Of a stretch of 56,859 nt of DNA, positions 24,842-33,551 are shown piece by piece. Below the pieces are notes generated by a model that saw nothing but the letters and a program-made list of their open reading frames with translations, ran no database searches and had not been told where the DNA came from. Position 1 is the stretch's first letter; each line of letters opens with the position of its first letter. Where the stretch lies: the NCBI RefSeq assembly GCF_002155965.1, contig NZ_MUMH01000003.1, forward strand, positions 1-56,859, read 5' to 3'. This DNA comes from Allokutzneria sp. NRRL B-24872. Lineage in GTDB: Bacteria > Actinomycetota > Actinomycetes > Mycobacteriales > Pseudonocardiaceae. The translations under genes and the position numbers were made by a program.

Positions 24842-24892
24842 GGTTCCAGGGTACGCGCGCCGGGACTGCGGTTAACGTGCAGAATCCTCCGC

Positions 24893-25837
24893 GTGCCGAC
24901 CCTGTCCGTCCTCGTCCCCGCCAAGGATGAACAGGACACCATCGCCGAACTCGTCCGCCAGCTGCACGAGAGCCTCGACCCCGGTTTCGACTGGGAGGTC
25001 GTGTTCGTCGACGACGGCAGCACGGACAAGAGCTGGCGGGTGATGTCGGAGCTGGCCGAGGCGGACGAGCGGGTCCGCGCGCTGCGGCTGCGCTGCAACA
25101 TGGGCAAGGCGGCGGCGCTGGCGGTGGCGATCCGGGAGGCCAGGGGCGAGCTGCTGGTGACGATGGACGCGGACCTCCAGGACGACCCGGCGGAGGTGCC
25201 GAGGCTCGTCGCGCGCCTCGACGACGGCACGGACCTGGTCAGCGGGCACAAGAAGGACCGCAAGGACCCGTTGTCGAAGCGGCTGCCGTCGAAGTTCTTC
25301 AACACGATCACGGGCTCGGTGACCGGACTGCGGCTGCGGGACCACAACTGCGGTCTGAAGGCGGGGCGCCGCGAGGTGTTCACCACGATCCCGATCCACG
25401 GCGAGCTGCACCGCTACGTGCCCGCGCTGGCGCACGCGATGGGCTTCCGGGTCGGTGAGGAGGCGGTGCACCACCGGGCGCGCGAGCACGGGCGGTCGAA
25501 GTACGGCTTCGAGCGCTATCTGCGCGGAGCACTGGACCTGCTCACGGTGGTGGCGCTGACCAGGTACGGGCGCAGGCCTGGCCACCTCTTCGGCGGGCTG
25601 GGCGCGCTGTCGGGGCTTGTGGGGACCCTGATCCTGCTCTACCTGACCGGGGTCTGGGTCTTCACGGACCAGTCGATCGGCACGCGCCCGCTGCTCACGC
25701 TGGGCGTGCTGCTGGAGATCCTGGCCGTGCAGCTGGTGGGGCTCGGGCTGATCGCGGAACTGGTGCTGGCGCGAACTCTCCAGAGCGAGGAGGTCGAGCG
25801 CTACGTCGTCGACCGCACCTCGGACGCGGATCGCTAG
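24893..25837 (+). CDS. GT2 polyprenyl-phosphate glycosyltransferase (DPM/GtrB-like)
   Basis: 314 residues from a GTG (VPTLSVLVPAKDE). The GT-A domain has FVDDGSTDKSW, the metal-binding DADLQDDP and the conserved HKKDRKDP and NCGLKAGRREVF loops, the pattern of enzymes that move a sugar from a nucleotide to undecaprenyl or decaprenyl phosphate. Two C-terminal membrane helices (around residues 225-250 and 263-290) anchor it. No ribosome site precedes the GTG; a TAACGT box 15 bases upstream suggests a leaderless transcript. It begins the envelope-glycan locus and is three bases from the next gene. Confidence 0.88.
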   Translation: MPTLSVLVPAKDEQDTIAELVRQLHESLDPGFDWEVVFVDDGSTDKSWRVMSELAEADERVRALRLRCNMGKAAALAVAIREARGELLVTMDADLQDDPAEVPRLVARLDDGTDLVSGHKKDRKDPLSKRLPSKFFNTITGSVTGLRLRDHNCGLKAGRREVFTTIPIHGELHRYVPALAHAMGFRVGEEAVHHRAREHGRSKYGFERYLRGALDLLTVVALTRYGRRPGHLFGGLGALSGLVGTLILLYLTGVWVFTDQSIGTRPLLTLGVLLEILAVQLVGLGLIAELVLARTLQSEEVERYVVDRTSDADR

Positions 25838-25840
25838 CTG

Positions 25841-26728
25841 ATGCGCAAAGCCCTGCCGCAGATCCTGTTCGTGGTGGTCGCGGTCGTCGCCGCCGCGATC
25901 GGCTTCCACGACCGGGTTCCCGAGGTCCTGGCGGGCTTCGAGCGCATCGGCTGGGTGCGCGCGGCGGTCGCGGCGGCGCTCGCCGGGCTCGGGTTGCTGG
26001 CGACCTCGCGGATGTGGGCGGCGGGCCTGACGGCGTTCGGCCATCGACTGTCCACAGTGGACGCGTGTCGGGTGTTCTTCCCCGCGCAGATCGGCAAGTA
26101 CCTCCCGGGCCTGGTGTGGCCCTACGTCGCCCAGATCCGCTTCGCCGCGCGGCACGGGGTCCCGGCGGCGGTGACGCTCGCCGTCGGAGCGCGCTTCCTG
26201 GCCGTGCACCTGGTCAGCGGTGTGGTGGTCGGCGCGGCCCTGCTGCCGGGCCAAGCGGACCTCAGCCTGCTGATCGCGGTGCCCGCACTGGTGCTGCTGC
26301 ACCCCAGGGTCCTGACGGCGCTCGTCAAGCGCATGCCCGCCAAGCTCGGGGCGCCGGAACGACTGCCGATGACGTGGTCGTCGGCCGGGGTCGCGCTGGC
26401 GTGGATGGTCCCCGCGTGGACGGCCTACGGGCTGAGCGCGTTCGTGCTGGTAACGCCGTTGGCGCCGGCGGACGACATGCTCGGCGTGGCGGTGACCAGC
26501 ACCGGCGCCTTCGCGATCGCCTGGGTGGTCGGGCTGGTGGTGGTGATCGCCCCGGCCGGGCTCGGCGCCAGGGAGGCTGTGCTGGTCGCGGCACTGGCCC
26601 CGCTCGTCGGCGGTGCGGAAGCCGCCTCGGTGGCCCTGCTGCTGCGGCTGTGCCATACGGTCGCCGACATCGCGCTGGCCGTTGGCTTCACGAGGCGGGA
26701 TTCACGAGGGGGAACCGAGGGTGAGTGA
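25841..26728 (+). CDS. LPG-synthase-TM-family (UPF0104-like) membrane protein
   Basis: 295 residues with about eight membrane helices. The segments FFPAQIGKYLPGLVWPYVAQ and APAGLGAREAVLVAALAPL are the signature of the AglD/lysylphosphatidylglycerol-synthase transmembrane family, whose members are associated with lipid-linked sugar pathways and are suspected flippases. It follows the GT2 gene by three bases and its end overlaps the next gene by eight, so the three act together. A lipid-linked sugar flippase is the best guess, by context only. Confidence 0.82.
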   Translation: MRKALPQILFVVVAVVAAAIGFHDRVPEVLAGFERIGWVRAAVAAALAGLGLLATSRMWAAGLTAFGHRLSTVDACRVFFPAQIGKYLPGLVWPYVAQIRFAARHGVPAAVTLAVGARFLAVHLVSGVVVGAALLPGQADLSLLIAVPALVLLHPRVLTALVKRMPAKLGAPERLPMTWSSAGVALAWMVPAWTAYGLSAFVLVTPLAPADDMLGVAVTSTGAFAIAWVVGLVVVIAPAGLGAREAVLVAALAPLVGGAEAASVALLLRLCHTVADIALAVGFTRRDSRGGTEGE

Positions 26729-28280
26729 CAAGCGCGCGGCGGCACTGCTGTCCGCGGTCGCGGCACTGCCCGTGATCGTGACGGTCTTCGAGGTGCTGCG
26801 GTCGTCGCGGCTGAACTTCGCGGACTACTGGTGGTTCGTCGAAGGCGCGACGCATCCCGACGGCACTCTCGACCCGGCAGGCCTGCTCAAGCAGCACAAC
26901 GGGCACCCGACCTTCATCCCGCGCCTTGTGTTCTGGGCGGAGGCGCGGTACCTGGGCGGCAACAACCACATCCTCGGCCTGCTGACCGTGGTGTTGTCGC
27001 TGGTCGTGCTCGTTGTGCTGCACCGCATGCTGCCCAAGGACCTCAGCGTCACGAGCCGCTTCGCGCTGACCGCCGCGTTCTCGTTCCTGCTCTTCGGCTC
27101 GCGAGAACTGGAGCTGTACGGGGTCGGTGTCACCGGAGCCACCTGGCTGCTCATGGCGGTGCCCGGTGTCTTGGCGCTGCTCTACGCGCAACGCGGCCAG
27201 ACGGTGCGAGCGATGATCGCGGTCGCGGTGGCCTGTGCGTGCTTCGGAGCCGGATTCGCGCTGTGGCCGATCATCGCGCTCATCGCCTGGCTGCGCCGTG
27301 ACGCGCGGTGGCAGATCGTGGCGCCGTTGGTGGTGCTGGTCCTCGCGGGTGGCGCGTGGGCGCTGTCCTTCAAGACGGATTCGTTGCAGTCGCCGCACCC
27401 GCTCGGCCCGGAGAACTACCTGTCGGTGATCGCGGGGACGCTCGGCCAGCAGTGGTCGTACAAGGACGCCGATACGGCGGTCCTGGCGGGCTCGGTGATC
27501 GGAGTGCTGCTGTTCTGGCTGGTCGCTGCGGCGCTCAAGCGCCGGGACGCCGAGCACGCGGCGTGGGTCGGGCTCGGCCTGTGGGGCGTGCTGATCGGCG
27601 TGATGATCGCGATCACCCGCGTCGGGTCCGGGGTGGACGTGGCGCTGGCCGGGCGCTTCGCGTTGGCACCGATGCTGGCAACGGCCGCGCTCCTGGTGCT
27701 CTTCGCGGTGCACAGGCCGGGACTCCCCGTGCTGGCCTGCTCGCTCGTGGTGTGCGTGGCGACCTACGCGCTCGGCACGCACCTGGCGACGGCGGTCCGC
27801 GCGCTGTACTCCGACCAGCGCGTCCTGGAGGTGGCCATGCACGTGGGTGCCACCAAGACGATCGAAGAACTCGGCTCAACCCCGGCGGTCGTCAGCCGTC
27901 TCAAGGGCATGCGCAGCTACCCCTTCAACGACGACTTCGGCATCGGCTGCGGTGCGAAGCTCGGCGCCAAGGCCGGTCCGCTGCGCGAACTCAGCACGGG
28001 GGCGGTCGATTCCGGGCCGATCGCCGGGGATGCCAAGATCTCTGGCTGGGCCGTGGTCGACGGGAGGCCCGTCGACTGCGTTCTTGTGGTGGACGGCGCC
28101 GGAATCGTGCAGGGTGGTGGCGCCGTCGGCATGCCGCGCCCCGACCTGCTGGGCGCGCTCCAGACCAGACAGGCCCGGCTCGGCTGGCGGGCGGTGGCGA
28201 TCCCGGGGATCGCGGGTGCCTCCGTCGTCGTCGGGTCGGGTGGCGCGCTGTACCGCTTGCCCGCTGTGCGGGGCGCCTGA
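26721..28280 (+). CDS. Polytopic membrane protein, GT-C-like glycosyltransferase candidate
   Basis: 519 residues from a GTG (VSDKRAAALL) that overlaps the previous gene. About ten membrane helices occupy residues 1-375, and a C-terminal globular part (about 390-519) should lie outside. The first outer loop has FADYWWFVEGATHPDG and LLKQHNGHPTFIPR, with aspartate and histidine residues of the kind that GT-C enzymes use in this loop. It is therefore a candidate for transferring the polyprenyl-linked sugar made by the GT2. No recognised GT-C family signature was seen, so the role rests on topology and neighbours. It contains GT-rich palindromes only by codon use, none notable. Confidence 0.72.
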   Translation: MSDKRAAALLSAVAALPVIVTVFEVLRSSRLNFADYWWFVEGATHPDGTLDPAGLLKQHNGHPTFIPRLVFWAEARYLGGNNHILGLLTVVLSLVVLVVLHRMLPKDLSVTSRFALTAAFSFLLFGSRELELYGVGVTGATWLLMAVPGVLALLYAQRGQTVRAMIAVAVACACFGAGFALWPIIALIAWLRRDARWQIVAPLVVLVLAGGAWALSFKTDSLQSPHPLGPENYLSVIAGTLGQQWSYKDADTAVLAGSVIGVLLFWLVAAALKRRDAEHAAWVGLGLWGVLIGVMIAITRVGSGVDVALAGRFALAPMLATAALLVLFAVHRPGLPVLACSLVVCVATYALGTHLATAVRALYSDQRVLEVAMHVGATKTIEELGSTPAVVSRLKGMRSYPFNDDFGIGCGAKLGAKAGPLRELSTGAVDSGPIAGDAKISGWAVVDGRPVDCVLVVDGAGIVQGGGAVGMPRPDLLGALQTRQARLGWRAVAIPGIAGASVVVGSGGALYRLPAVRGA

Positions 28281-28359
28281 GCAGAGCCGGATGAGGGGCC
28301 CAGTCCCCCTTCGGCAGAATTACCCCAAGCTTCGCCGACAACACCACTAGGGGGTGCCT

Positions 28360-29706
28360 GTGAGCTGGCAGGAAGAGCTGCGCAGCCTTGACGCCGAGCT
28401 GGCGGCCGGCAACATCTCGGCCGACCAGTACCGCCAGCGCCGGGACCACCTGCTCGCCCAGGCCTCGGCAGCCGGACCGACGCCGAGGCAGCCGGAGCCG
28501 AGCAGCGGCGACAACCCCTTCCCCCCGCCGTTCCGGTGGGAGAACTCCGCGCCGGCGGAGACCGAGACGACGCAGATCATCCAGCCGATCCGCGACGACA
28601 CCCCCGCGCCGCAGCCCAAGGACGAGCCCAAGGCCGAGGACGGGACCGAGGCACCGGCCGAGGACGAGGCGCCCAAGGAGGAGCCGCCAGCGGACGCGAC
28701 CCAGGTCGTGGCCCCGAGCAGCGACGCCACCCAGGTCGTCCGGCCCGTCGGCGACGCCGACCACACGCAGGTGGTCAAGCCGGTCGGGGACAACGCCGAC
28801 CGCACCCAGGTCGTCTCCAGCCAGCACGACGCCGGTGACGCGGACCGCACGCAGGTCGTCCCCGGCGCGGGCCAGCAGGCCTACCAGCCGTACCAGGGCC
28901 AGCAGCAGGGCGGCAGCCCGTGGCCGGGCCAGCAGCAGCACCAGCCCTACCCGCAGCACCAGCAGCAGCCGCACGGCTCCACCCCGCCGTGGGCGAGCAA
29001 CGACCTGCCGCCGGACTTCGGCTCCACCTCCGCGTGGCCGCGCCAGGGCCCCGAGGTGTTCGAGAGCAACAGCGGCTCCAAGACCGGCAAGATCATCGCG
29101 ATCGTGGCCGCGGTGGTGCTGCTGGTCGGCGGAGGCCTCGCGGTCTGGTACTTCACCAGCGGCAGCGGTGGCACCGAGCCGCCGGTCGCCTCGTCCTCGG
29201 CGCCGCCGCCCGCGCCGACCACCACGACGCCCCCGCCCAAGCCGAAGCCCAAGGGCGGCCAGTTCGTCGACCTGGAGGGCGAGCTGCGCGCGAACATGAC
29301 GCACGGCATCGACTCCGCGGTCACCGCGAACGTGCCCACCCCCGACGAGGTGAAGGTCCTCAAGGAGGCGGGCGCGACCGAGGTGCTGGGCTACGGCACC
29401 GACGACAAGGGCGTGAAGGTCGGCCTCTGGGAGTTCAAGGCCGGCGCCGACTCGCTCCAGAAGGTCCTGGACGAGATCGACAAGATGTACGCGAACGCCG
29501 GTTTCCAGCCCTACACGGGCGCGGGGACGCCGGAGTCCGTGAAGGCCCGGGTCAAGACCGACACCGGCGGCGCCACCTACCGGGCGCACTACAAGACCGC
29601 GACGTCGGTCGTGCGCGTCGAGGCGTTCGGCCCGGACGCGACCGCCGCTGAGACCGCGTTCAAGGCGCTGATCGAGCGCCAGCTCAAGCAGTACCCGCCG
29701 GCGTAA
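28360..29706 (+). CDS. Single-pass membrane protein with six T-Q-V/I-V/I repeats
   Basis: 448 residues. GTG at 28360 has AGGGGG five bases before it; a GTG two codons upstream is too close to that site. The N-terminus (SWQEELRSLDAELAAGNIS) is a SHOCT-like helical hairpin. An acidic, proline-rich stretch follows with six short repeats, ETTQII, DATQVV (twice), HTQVV and RTQVV (twice), at threonines 71, 114, 124, 136, 149 and 165. A Gln/Pro-rich region, one membrane helix (244-266), a Pro/Thr linker and an outer domain of about 150 residues complete it. T-x-x-V/I is the FHA-domain ligand form once phosphorylated. Its TAA overlaps the next ATG. Confidence 0.85.
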   Translation: MSWQEELRSLDAELAAGNISADQYRQRRDHLLAQASAAGPTPRQPEPSSGDNPFPPPFRWENSAPAETETTQIIQPIRDDTPAPQPKDEPKAEDGTEAPAEDEAPKEEPPADATQVVAPSSDATQVVRPVGDADHTQVVKPVGDNADRTQVVSSQHDAGDADRTQVVPGAGQQAYQPYQGQQQGGSPWPGQQQHQPYPQHQQQPHGSTPPWASNDLPPDFGSTSAWPRQGPEVFESNSGSKTGKIIAIVAAVVLLVGGGLAVWYFTSGSGGTEPPVASSSAPPPAPTTTTPPPKPKPKGGQFVDLEGELRANMTHGIDSAVTANVPTPDEVKVLKEAGATEVLGYGTDDKGVKVGLWEFKAGADSLQKVLDEIDKMYANAGFQPYTGAGTPESVKARVKTDTGGATYRAHYKTATSVVRVEAFGPDATAAETAFKALIERQLKQYPPA

Positions 29707-32700
29707 TGGCGGAGCGCGACGACGAGGTTCGCTACGCCGACGGCGCCGAGGACTCGGTGCTGTCGGCGTTGCGCGCCGCCCAGGACGTGTCCTCCGGCTC
29801 CGACGAACTGGCCGCGCAGGCAGTCGGGTGGGAGCTGAACTACCACTTCTCCCCGCAGCGCCAGGGCCTGCTGGCCCCGCTGAAGCTCCGCGAGGGGCTG
29901 CGCGCGGCGGACCTCGGCTGCGGCAGCGGTGTGCTGGCACGGGGCATGGCCGAGGCCGGGGCGCACGTGCTCGGCGTCGAGGGCGTCCCGAGCCGGGCCG
30001 AGGCGGCGCGCGTGCGCTGCCAGGACCTGGCCAACGTGGAGATCGTCACCGGCCGCGTGGAGCAGGGCCTCGCCGGGCGCGACCCGTTCGACCTGGTGCT
30101 GCTGTGCGGCCTGCTGGAGCACACGGCGGGCGAGCCGGACGGCCCGGAGAACACCCTGCGCAGCGCGGTCGGCGCGCTCGCGGACGACGGCGTCCTGGTC
30201 CTGGCGATCGAGAACCAGCTGGGGCTGGGCTACCTCGCCGGACGCCACGAGGACCACCACAGCACCCCGTGGGTGGGGCTGGCCGACTACCCGGTCGGCA
30301 GGCGCAGCCCGCGCACGTGGGGGGCCAAGAAGCTGGCCGGGATGCTCGCCGAACACGGCTTGAGCGCTCAGCGCTGGCTGGTCCCCTACCCCGACTACAA
30401 GCTCCCCAAGGTCGTGCTGGACGGCCGGGTCTTCAACCGCCCCGACGCCGCCGAGCTGATCGACAAGCTCGTGCGCGATCCCCTCCAGGGAGCCTTCGGC
30501 GGCAACGACGCGGTGGTCTCCGGCCGTGCGCTGCAACGAGTTCTGGTCGGCGAAGGGCTCGGCCTGAGCACCGCGCCGTGCTTCCTGATCGTCGCGGCGC
30601 GGTCGGCGGAGGCGATCCGCGCGCACACGCAGGACCAGATCGGCTGGCTGGTCAACAACTCGCGACGCGAGACCTATCGCCGCGCGCGGGTGCTCTCCCC
30701 GCAGTTCCGCCTGGAAACCGTTGGTGGAGCGCGGGAATCGGCCGACAGCTGGCTCCGCCACCAGGTCACCGCCGACGAGCCGCTGGTCCCCGGTCGGCCG
30801 TTGGACGCGCACCTGCTCGACGCGTTGCACGCCGGTGACCAGCAGGAACTGGAGCGGTGGCTGCGGTTGTGGCGCGAGGTGTGCCACGCGGGCGCGCGGC
30901 CGCTGGCCGAGGACGACCTGCTGCACCCGTTCCTCCCCGGGCGGCCCGGTGTTCCCGTGCTGCCGCCCGACCACCTGGACATCCACCCCGGCAACGTCGT
31001 GGTGCTGCCGGACGGCTCGACGGCGCGCGTGGACCGCGAGTGGCTGGCGGGCTCCGGTGTCGACGCCGAGCTGGCCGAGCTGCGCGCGCTGCTGGAGTTC
31101 TGCCGCGAGGTGGTCACCAGCCGCGCCGCGCACCCGTGGCAGGACGCGATCACGCTGCGCGGGCTGTTGTTGCGGCTCTGCGAGCCGATCGGGCTGCGAG
31201 AAGCCGCGGAGAGCCGCTGGGACGAGCTGGTCAGCGCGGAGTCGGTCTTCCAGGAGCTGGTGACCGGTAAGGCCGCGACGACCACGGCCGACGCGATCCG
31301 GAGCGAAGCCGAAGCGCTGGTGCTGCCGCCGCTGTGGGACGTCCTCGGCGGGCTGACCACGTTGCGCGAGCGCCTTGCCGCACTGGAGGCCGAGCGCGTC
31401 GGGTTCGAGGAACTGCTGCACAACACCCGCGTCGAGGCTCAGCGCGCCGAGGAAGCCCTCGCGGTGCGCATGGACGAGATCGAGCAGCTGCGGCACAGCC
31501 TCGACGTGGCCAAGGCCGAGGCGGTCAAGCTCGACCGCCGCATGGGCATGGCGATGCGCGAGCTGGCGGCCTCCGCTCAGCAGGAGTCCCGCGCGCGGGC
31601 CGATGCGCAGCACGCCCGCCAGGAGGAGGCCGCGGTCCGCGCGGCGCTCGACGGCATGGCGCAGCGGCTGGAGCGCACGCGCGCGCGGCTGGACCAGCTG
31701 GAGGCGTCGAAGCTGGTCAAGCTCGGGCACCGCCGGTTCTGGCCGACCGCGAGGGCCCTGCGCGGCGCCCGCGACCTGGTGCTCGGCCGGGCCGGTGAGG
31801 AGCCGGACGCGGTGCTGCGCAAGGTCGCCAAGCACGCTCCCGGCCTGGCCTCGGTGGTCGGCGCGGTCACCCGGCACCGCTCCGGCGCGGCCCGCGAGGG
31901 AGCGCTCCGGTTCCACGTGGAACTTCCCGACAAGCCCGTGCACGTCGGCCTCGGGCAGGTCGTGGAGTTCACCGGCTGGGTGTTCCACGCCGACCTGCCG
32001 CTGCGCGCGGCGTGGATGATCTCGCAGGGCCGCGAGCACCCGGTGAGCCTCGGCTACCCGCGCCCCGACGTGGTGGCGGCCTTGTCCCCCTTGGGTTTGC
32101 GCGTCCCCGACGGCAGCGGCATGCGGGTCAGGGTGCCCGTGCGCGCGGTCGCCGCGGAGCAGCGCGTGGACCTGGCGCTGCGGGTGGAGCTGGTCGACGG
32201 CACGGTGTTGGAGCGCCAGCTGCCCGAGTTCACCGCGCTGCCCGGCACCGGCGCCAAGCCGCTGTCCGTGACGTGGCCGGGCGCGGGGCAGAAGGTCGCG
32301 ATCTGCATGGCGACCTACTCCCCCAGTCGCGAGTACCTGGAGCAGCAGCTCGACTCGATCCGCGCGCAGACGCACACGAACTGGGTGTGCGTGCTGTGCG
32401 ACGACGCTTCGCCGGAGCCCGCGCGCAAGCTCATCCGCGAGCTGGTCGGCGGCGACCGGCGCTTCGTGTTCGTGGAGAACGACGACAACGTCGGCTTCTA
32501 CCGGAACTTCGAGCGGGCGCTGAAGCTCGTGCCCGCCGACGCGGACGCGGTGGCGCTGAGCGACCAGGACGACGTGTGGGACCGCGACAAGATCGCCACC
32601 CTGCTCGCCGAACTGGCCGATCCCGAGGTGCGGCTGGCGTACTCCGACATGCGTCTGGTCGACCAGGACGGCAGGCACCTCGCGGACTCGTTCTGGCACC

Positions 32701-33326
32701 GCAGGCGAAACCAGTGCACTGACCTGCTCGCGTTGGCGCAGCTCAACACCGTGACCGGCGGCGCGTGCCTCGCGCGGGCCGACCTGGTGCGCGAGCGCGT
32801 GCTGCCGTTCCCGCCTGGAACCGTGTCGGTGTTCCACGACCACTGGCTGGCCGTGGCGGCGCTCGGCGCTGGGCGGATCGCGTTCGTGGACCGGCCGCTG
32901 TACTCCTACCGCCAGCACGGCGACGCGATCACCGGCCACCGCGAGGACGATCTCGACGAGGGCCTGCCGCCGCTGTCCAAGCTCGCGATGTCCGTGGTGG
33001 GCCTGGGAGATCCGCTCACCGACGAGCAGCGCGCGCGGTTGGACGCGGTCGCCGAGTACGAGCTGACGAGGCTCGCGCAGTTCGCCACGGTGTTGCTGCT
33101 GCGCGACTCCGGCAGGCTCGCCGGTGAGGTGCGCGAACGCCTGCTGGAGCTGGTGATGGCCGATCGCAGGGTGAAGCCGCTGTACGAGCTGACCCGGTTG
33201 CCGGAGTCGACGCGCGCGGTCACGGCTGGCGCGGAGAACCTGTTCCTGGCCGCCGCACTCCGCCACCGCGCCGAAGCTTCCCGCCGCTTGGACCTGCCTC
33301 CGCGCCCCGCACCTCCGCTGGACTGA
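29706..33326 (+). CDS. Methyltransferase / kinase-like / coiled-coil / GT2 fusion protein
   Basis: 1206 residues, intact. Residues about 40-230 are a class I SAM methyltransferase (ADLGCGSGVLARG at 68-80). Residues about 265-470 resemble an APH-type kinase with a catalytic-loop-like HLDIHPGN at 423-430 and VDRE at 442-445. A long coiled coil spans about 550-668. A beta-rich domain (735-850) precedes a GT2 domain (863 to about 1100) with ICMATYSP and LSDQDDVWD. Methyltransferase-kinase-coiled coil is the order of WbdD, the enzyme that caps and sets the length of some O-antigens; the added GT2 is new to me. The start overlaps the upstream stop by one base. Likely role: making and terminating a surface glycan. 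Confidence 0.85.
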   Translation: MAERDDEVRYADGAEDSVLSALRAAQDVSSGSDELAAQAVGWELNYHFSPQRQGLLAPLKLREGLRAADLGCGSGVLARGMAEAGAHVLGVEGVPSRAEAARVRCQDLANVEIVTGRVEQGLAGRDPFDLVLLCGLLEHTAGEPDGPENTLRSAVGALADDGVLVLAIENQLGLGYLAGRHEDHHSTPWVGLADYPVGRRSPRTWGAKKLAGMLAEHGLSAQRWLVPYPDYKLPKVVLDGRVFNRPDAAELIDKLVRDPLQGAFGGNDAVVSGRALQRVLVGEGLGLSTAPCFLIVAARSAEAIRAHTQDQIGWLVNNSRRETYRRARVLSPQFRLETVGGARESADSWLRHQVTADEPLVPGRPLDAHLLDALHAGDQQELERWLRLWREVCHAGARPLAEDDLLHPFLPGRPGVPVLPPDHLDIHPGNVVVLPDGSTARVDREWLAGSGVDAELAELRALLEFCREVVTSRAAHPWQDAITLRGLLLRLCEPIGLREAAESRWDELVSAESVFQELVTGKAATTTADAIRSEAEALVLPPLWDVLGGLTTLRERLAALEAERVGFEELLHNTRVEAQRAEEALAVRMDEIEQLRHSLDVAKAEAVKLDRRMGMAMRELAASAQQESRARADAQHARQEEAAVRAALDGMAQRLERTRARLDQLEASKLVKLGHRRFWPTARALRGARDLVLGRAGEEPDAVLRKVAKHAPGLASVVGAVTRHRSGAAREGALRFHVELPDKPVHVGLGQVVEFTGWVFHADLPLRAAWMISQGREHPVSLGYPRPDVVAALSPLGLRVPDGSGMRVRVPVRAVAAEQRVDLALRVELVDGTVLERQLPEFTALPGTGAKPLSVTWPGAGQKVAICMATYSPSREYLEQQLDSIRAQTHTNWVCVLCDDASPEPARKLIRELVGGDRRFVFVENDDNVGFYRNFERALKLVPADADAVALSDQDDVWDRDKIATLLAELADPEVRLAYSDMRLVDQDGRHLADSFWHRRRNQCTDLLALAQLNTVTGGACLARADLVRERVLPFPPGTVSVFHDHWLAVAALGAGRIAFVDRPLYSYRQHGDAITGHREDDLDEGLPPLSKLAMSVVGLGDPLTDEQRARLDAVAEYELTRLAQFATVLLLRDSGRLAGEVRERLLELVMADRRVKPLYELTRLPESTRAVTAGAENLFLAAALRHRAEASRRLDLPPRPAPPLD

Positions 33327-33450
33327 TCGCCCACCCGCCCAAATGCCGCGTTTGGTGCGTTGAGCCAGTCCCGACTGCGGGACGGCGCCAGTGCCGCCTC
33401 GGGTTGGGGCGTCTTCAAGACCCGCAAACCCCGCTATCGATCATCGCGAA

Positions 33451-33488
33451 CCACCCCAAACCCTCCGCGCCGAGAGGGTTTGGGGTGG
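33451..33488. terminator. Bidirectional terminator between the GT fusion and the beta-lactamase-like gene
   Basis: CCACCCCAAACCCTC pairs perfectly over 15 bases with 33474-33488 around an eight-base loop, in the gap between two converging genes. The rest of the gap (33327-33551) has three TTGAAGAC/GTCTTCAA words but no gene. Confidence 0.88.
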
Positions 33489-33551
33489 TTGAAGACCTCG
33501 GGGACGGGGGTTGGACGTACTTGAAGACGGGCAAACGCGCGCTGAGACCGA

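Noticed and set aside
29589-33266. 1225-codon minus-strand frame opposite the methyltransferase-GT fusion
   Set aside because: The sense strand has recognisable domains in order and a coupled start; the antisense product is Arg/Gln/His-rich with no motif.
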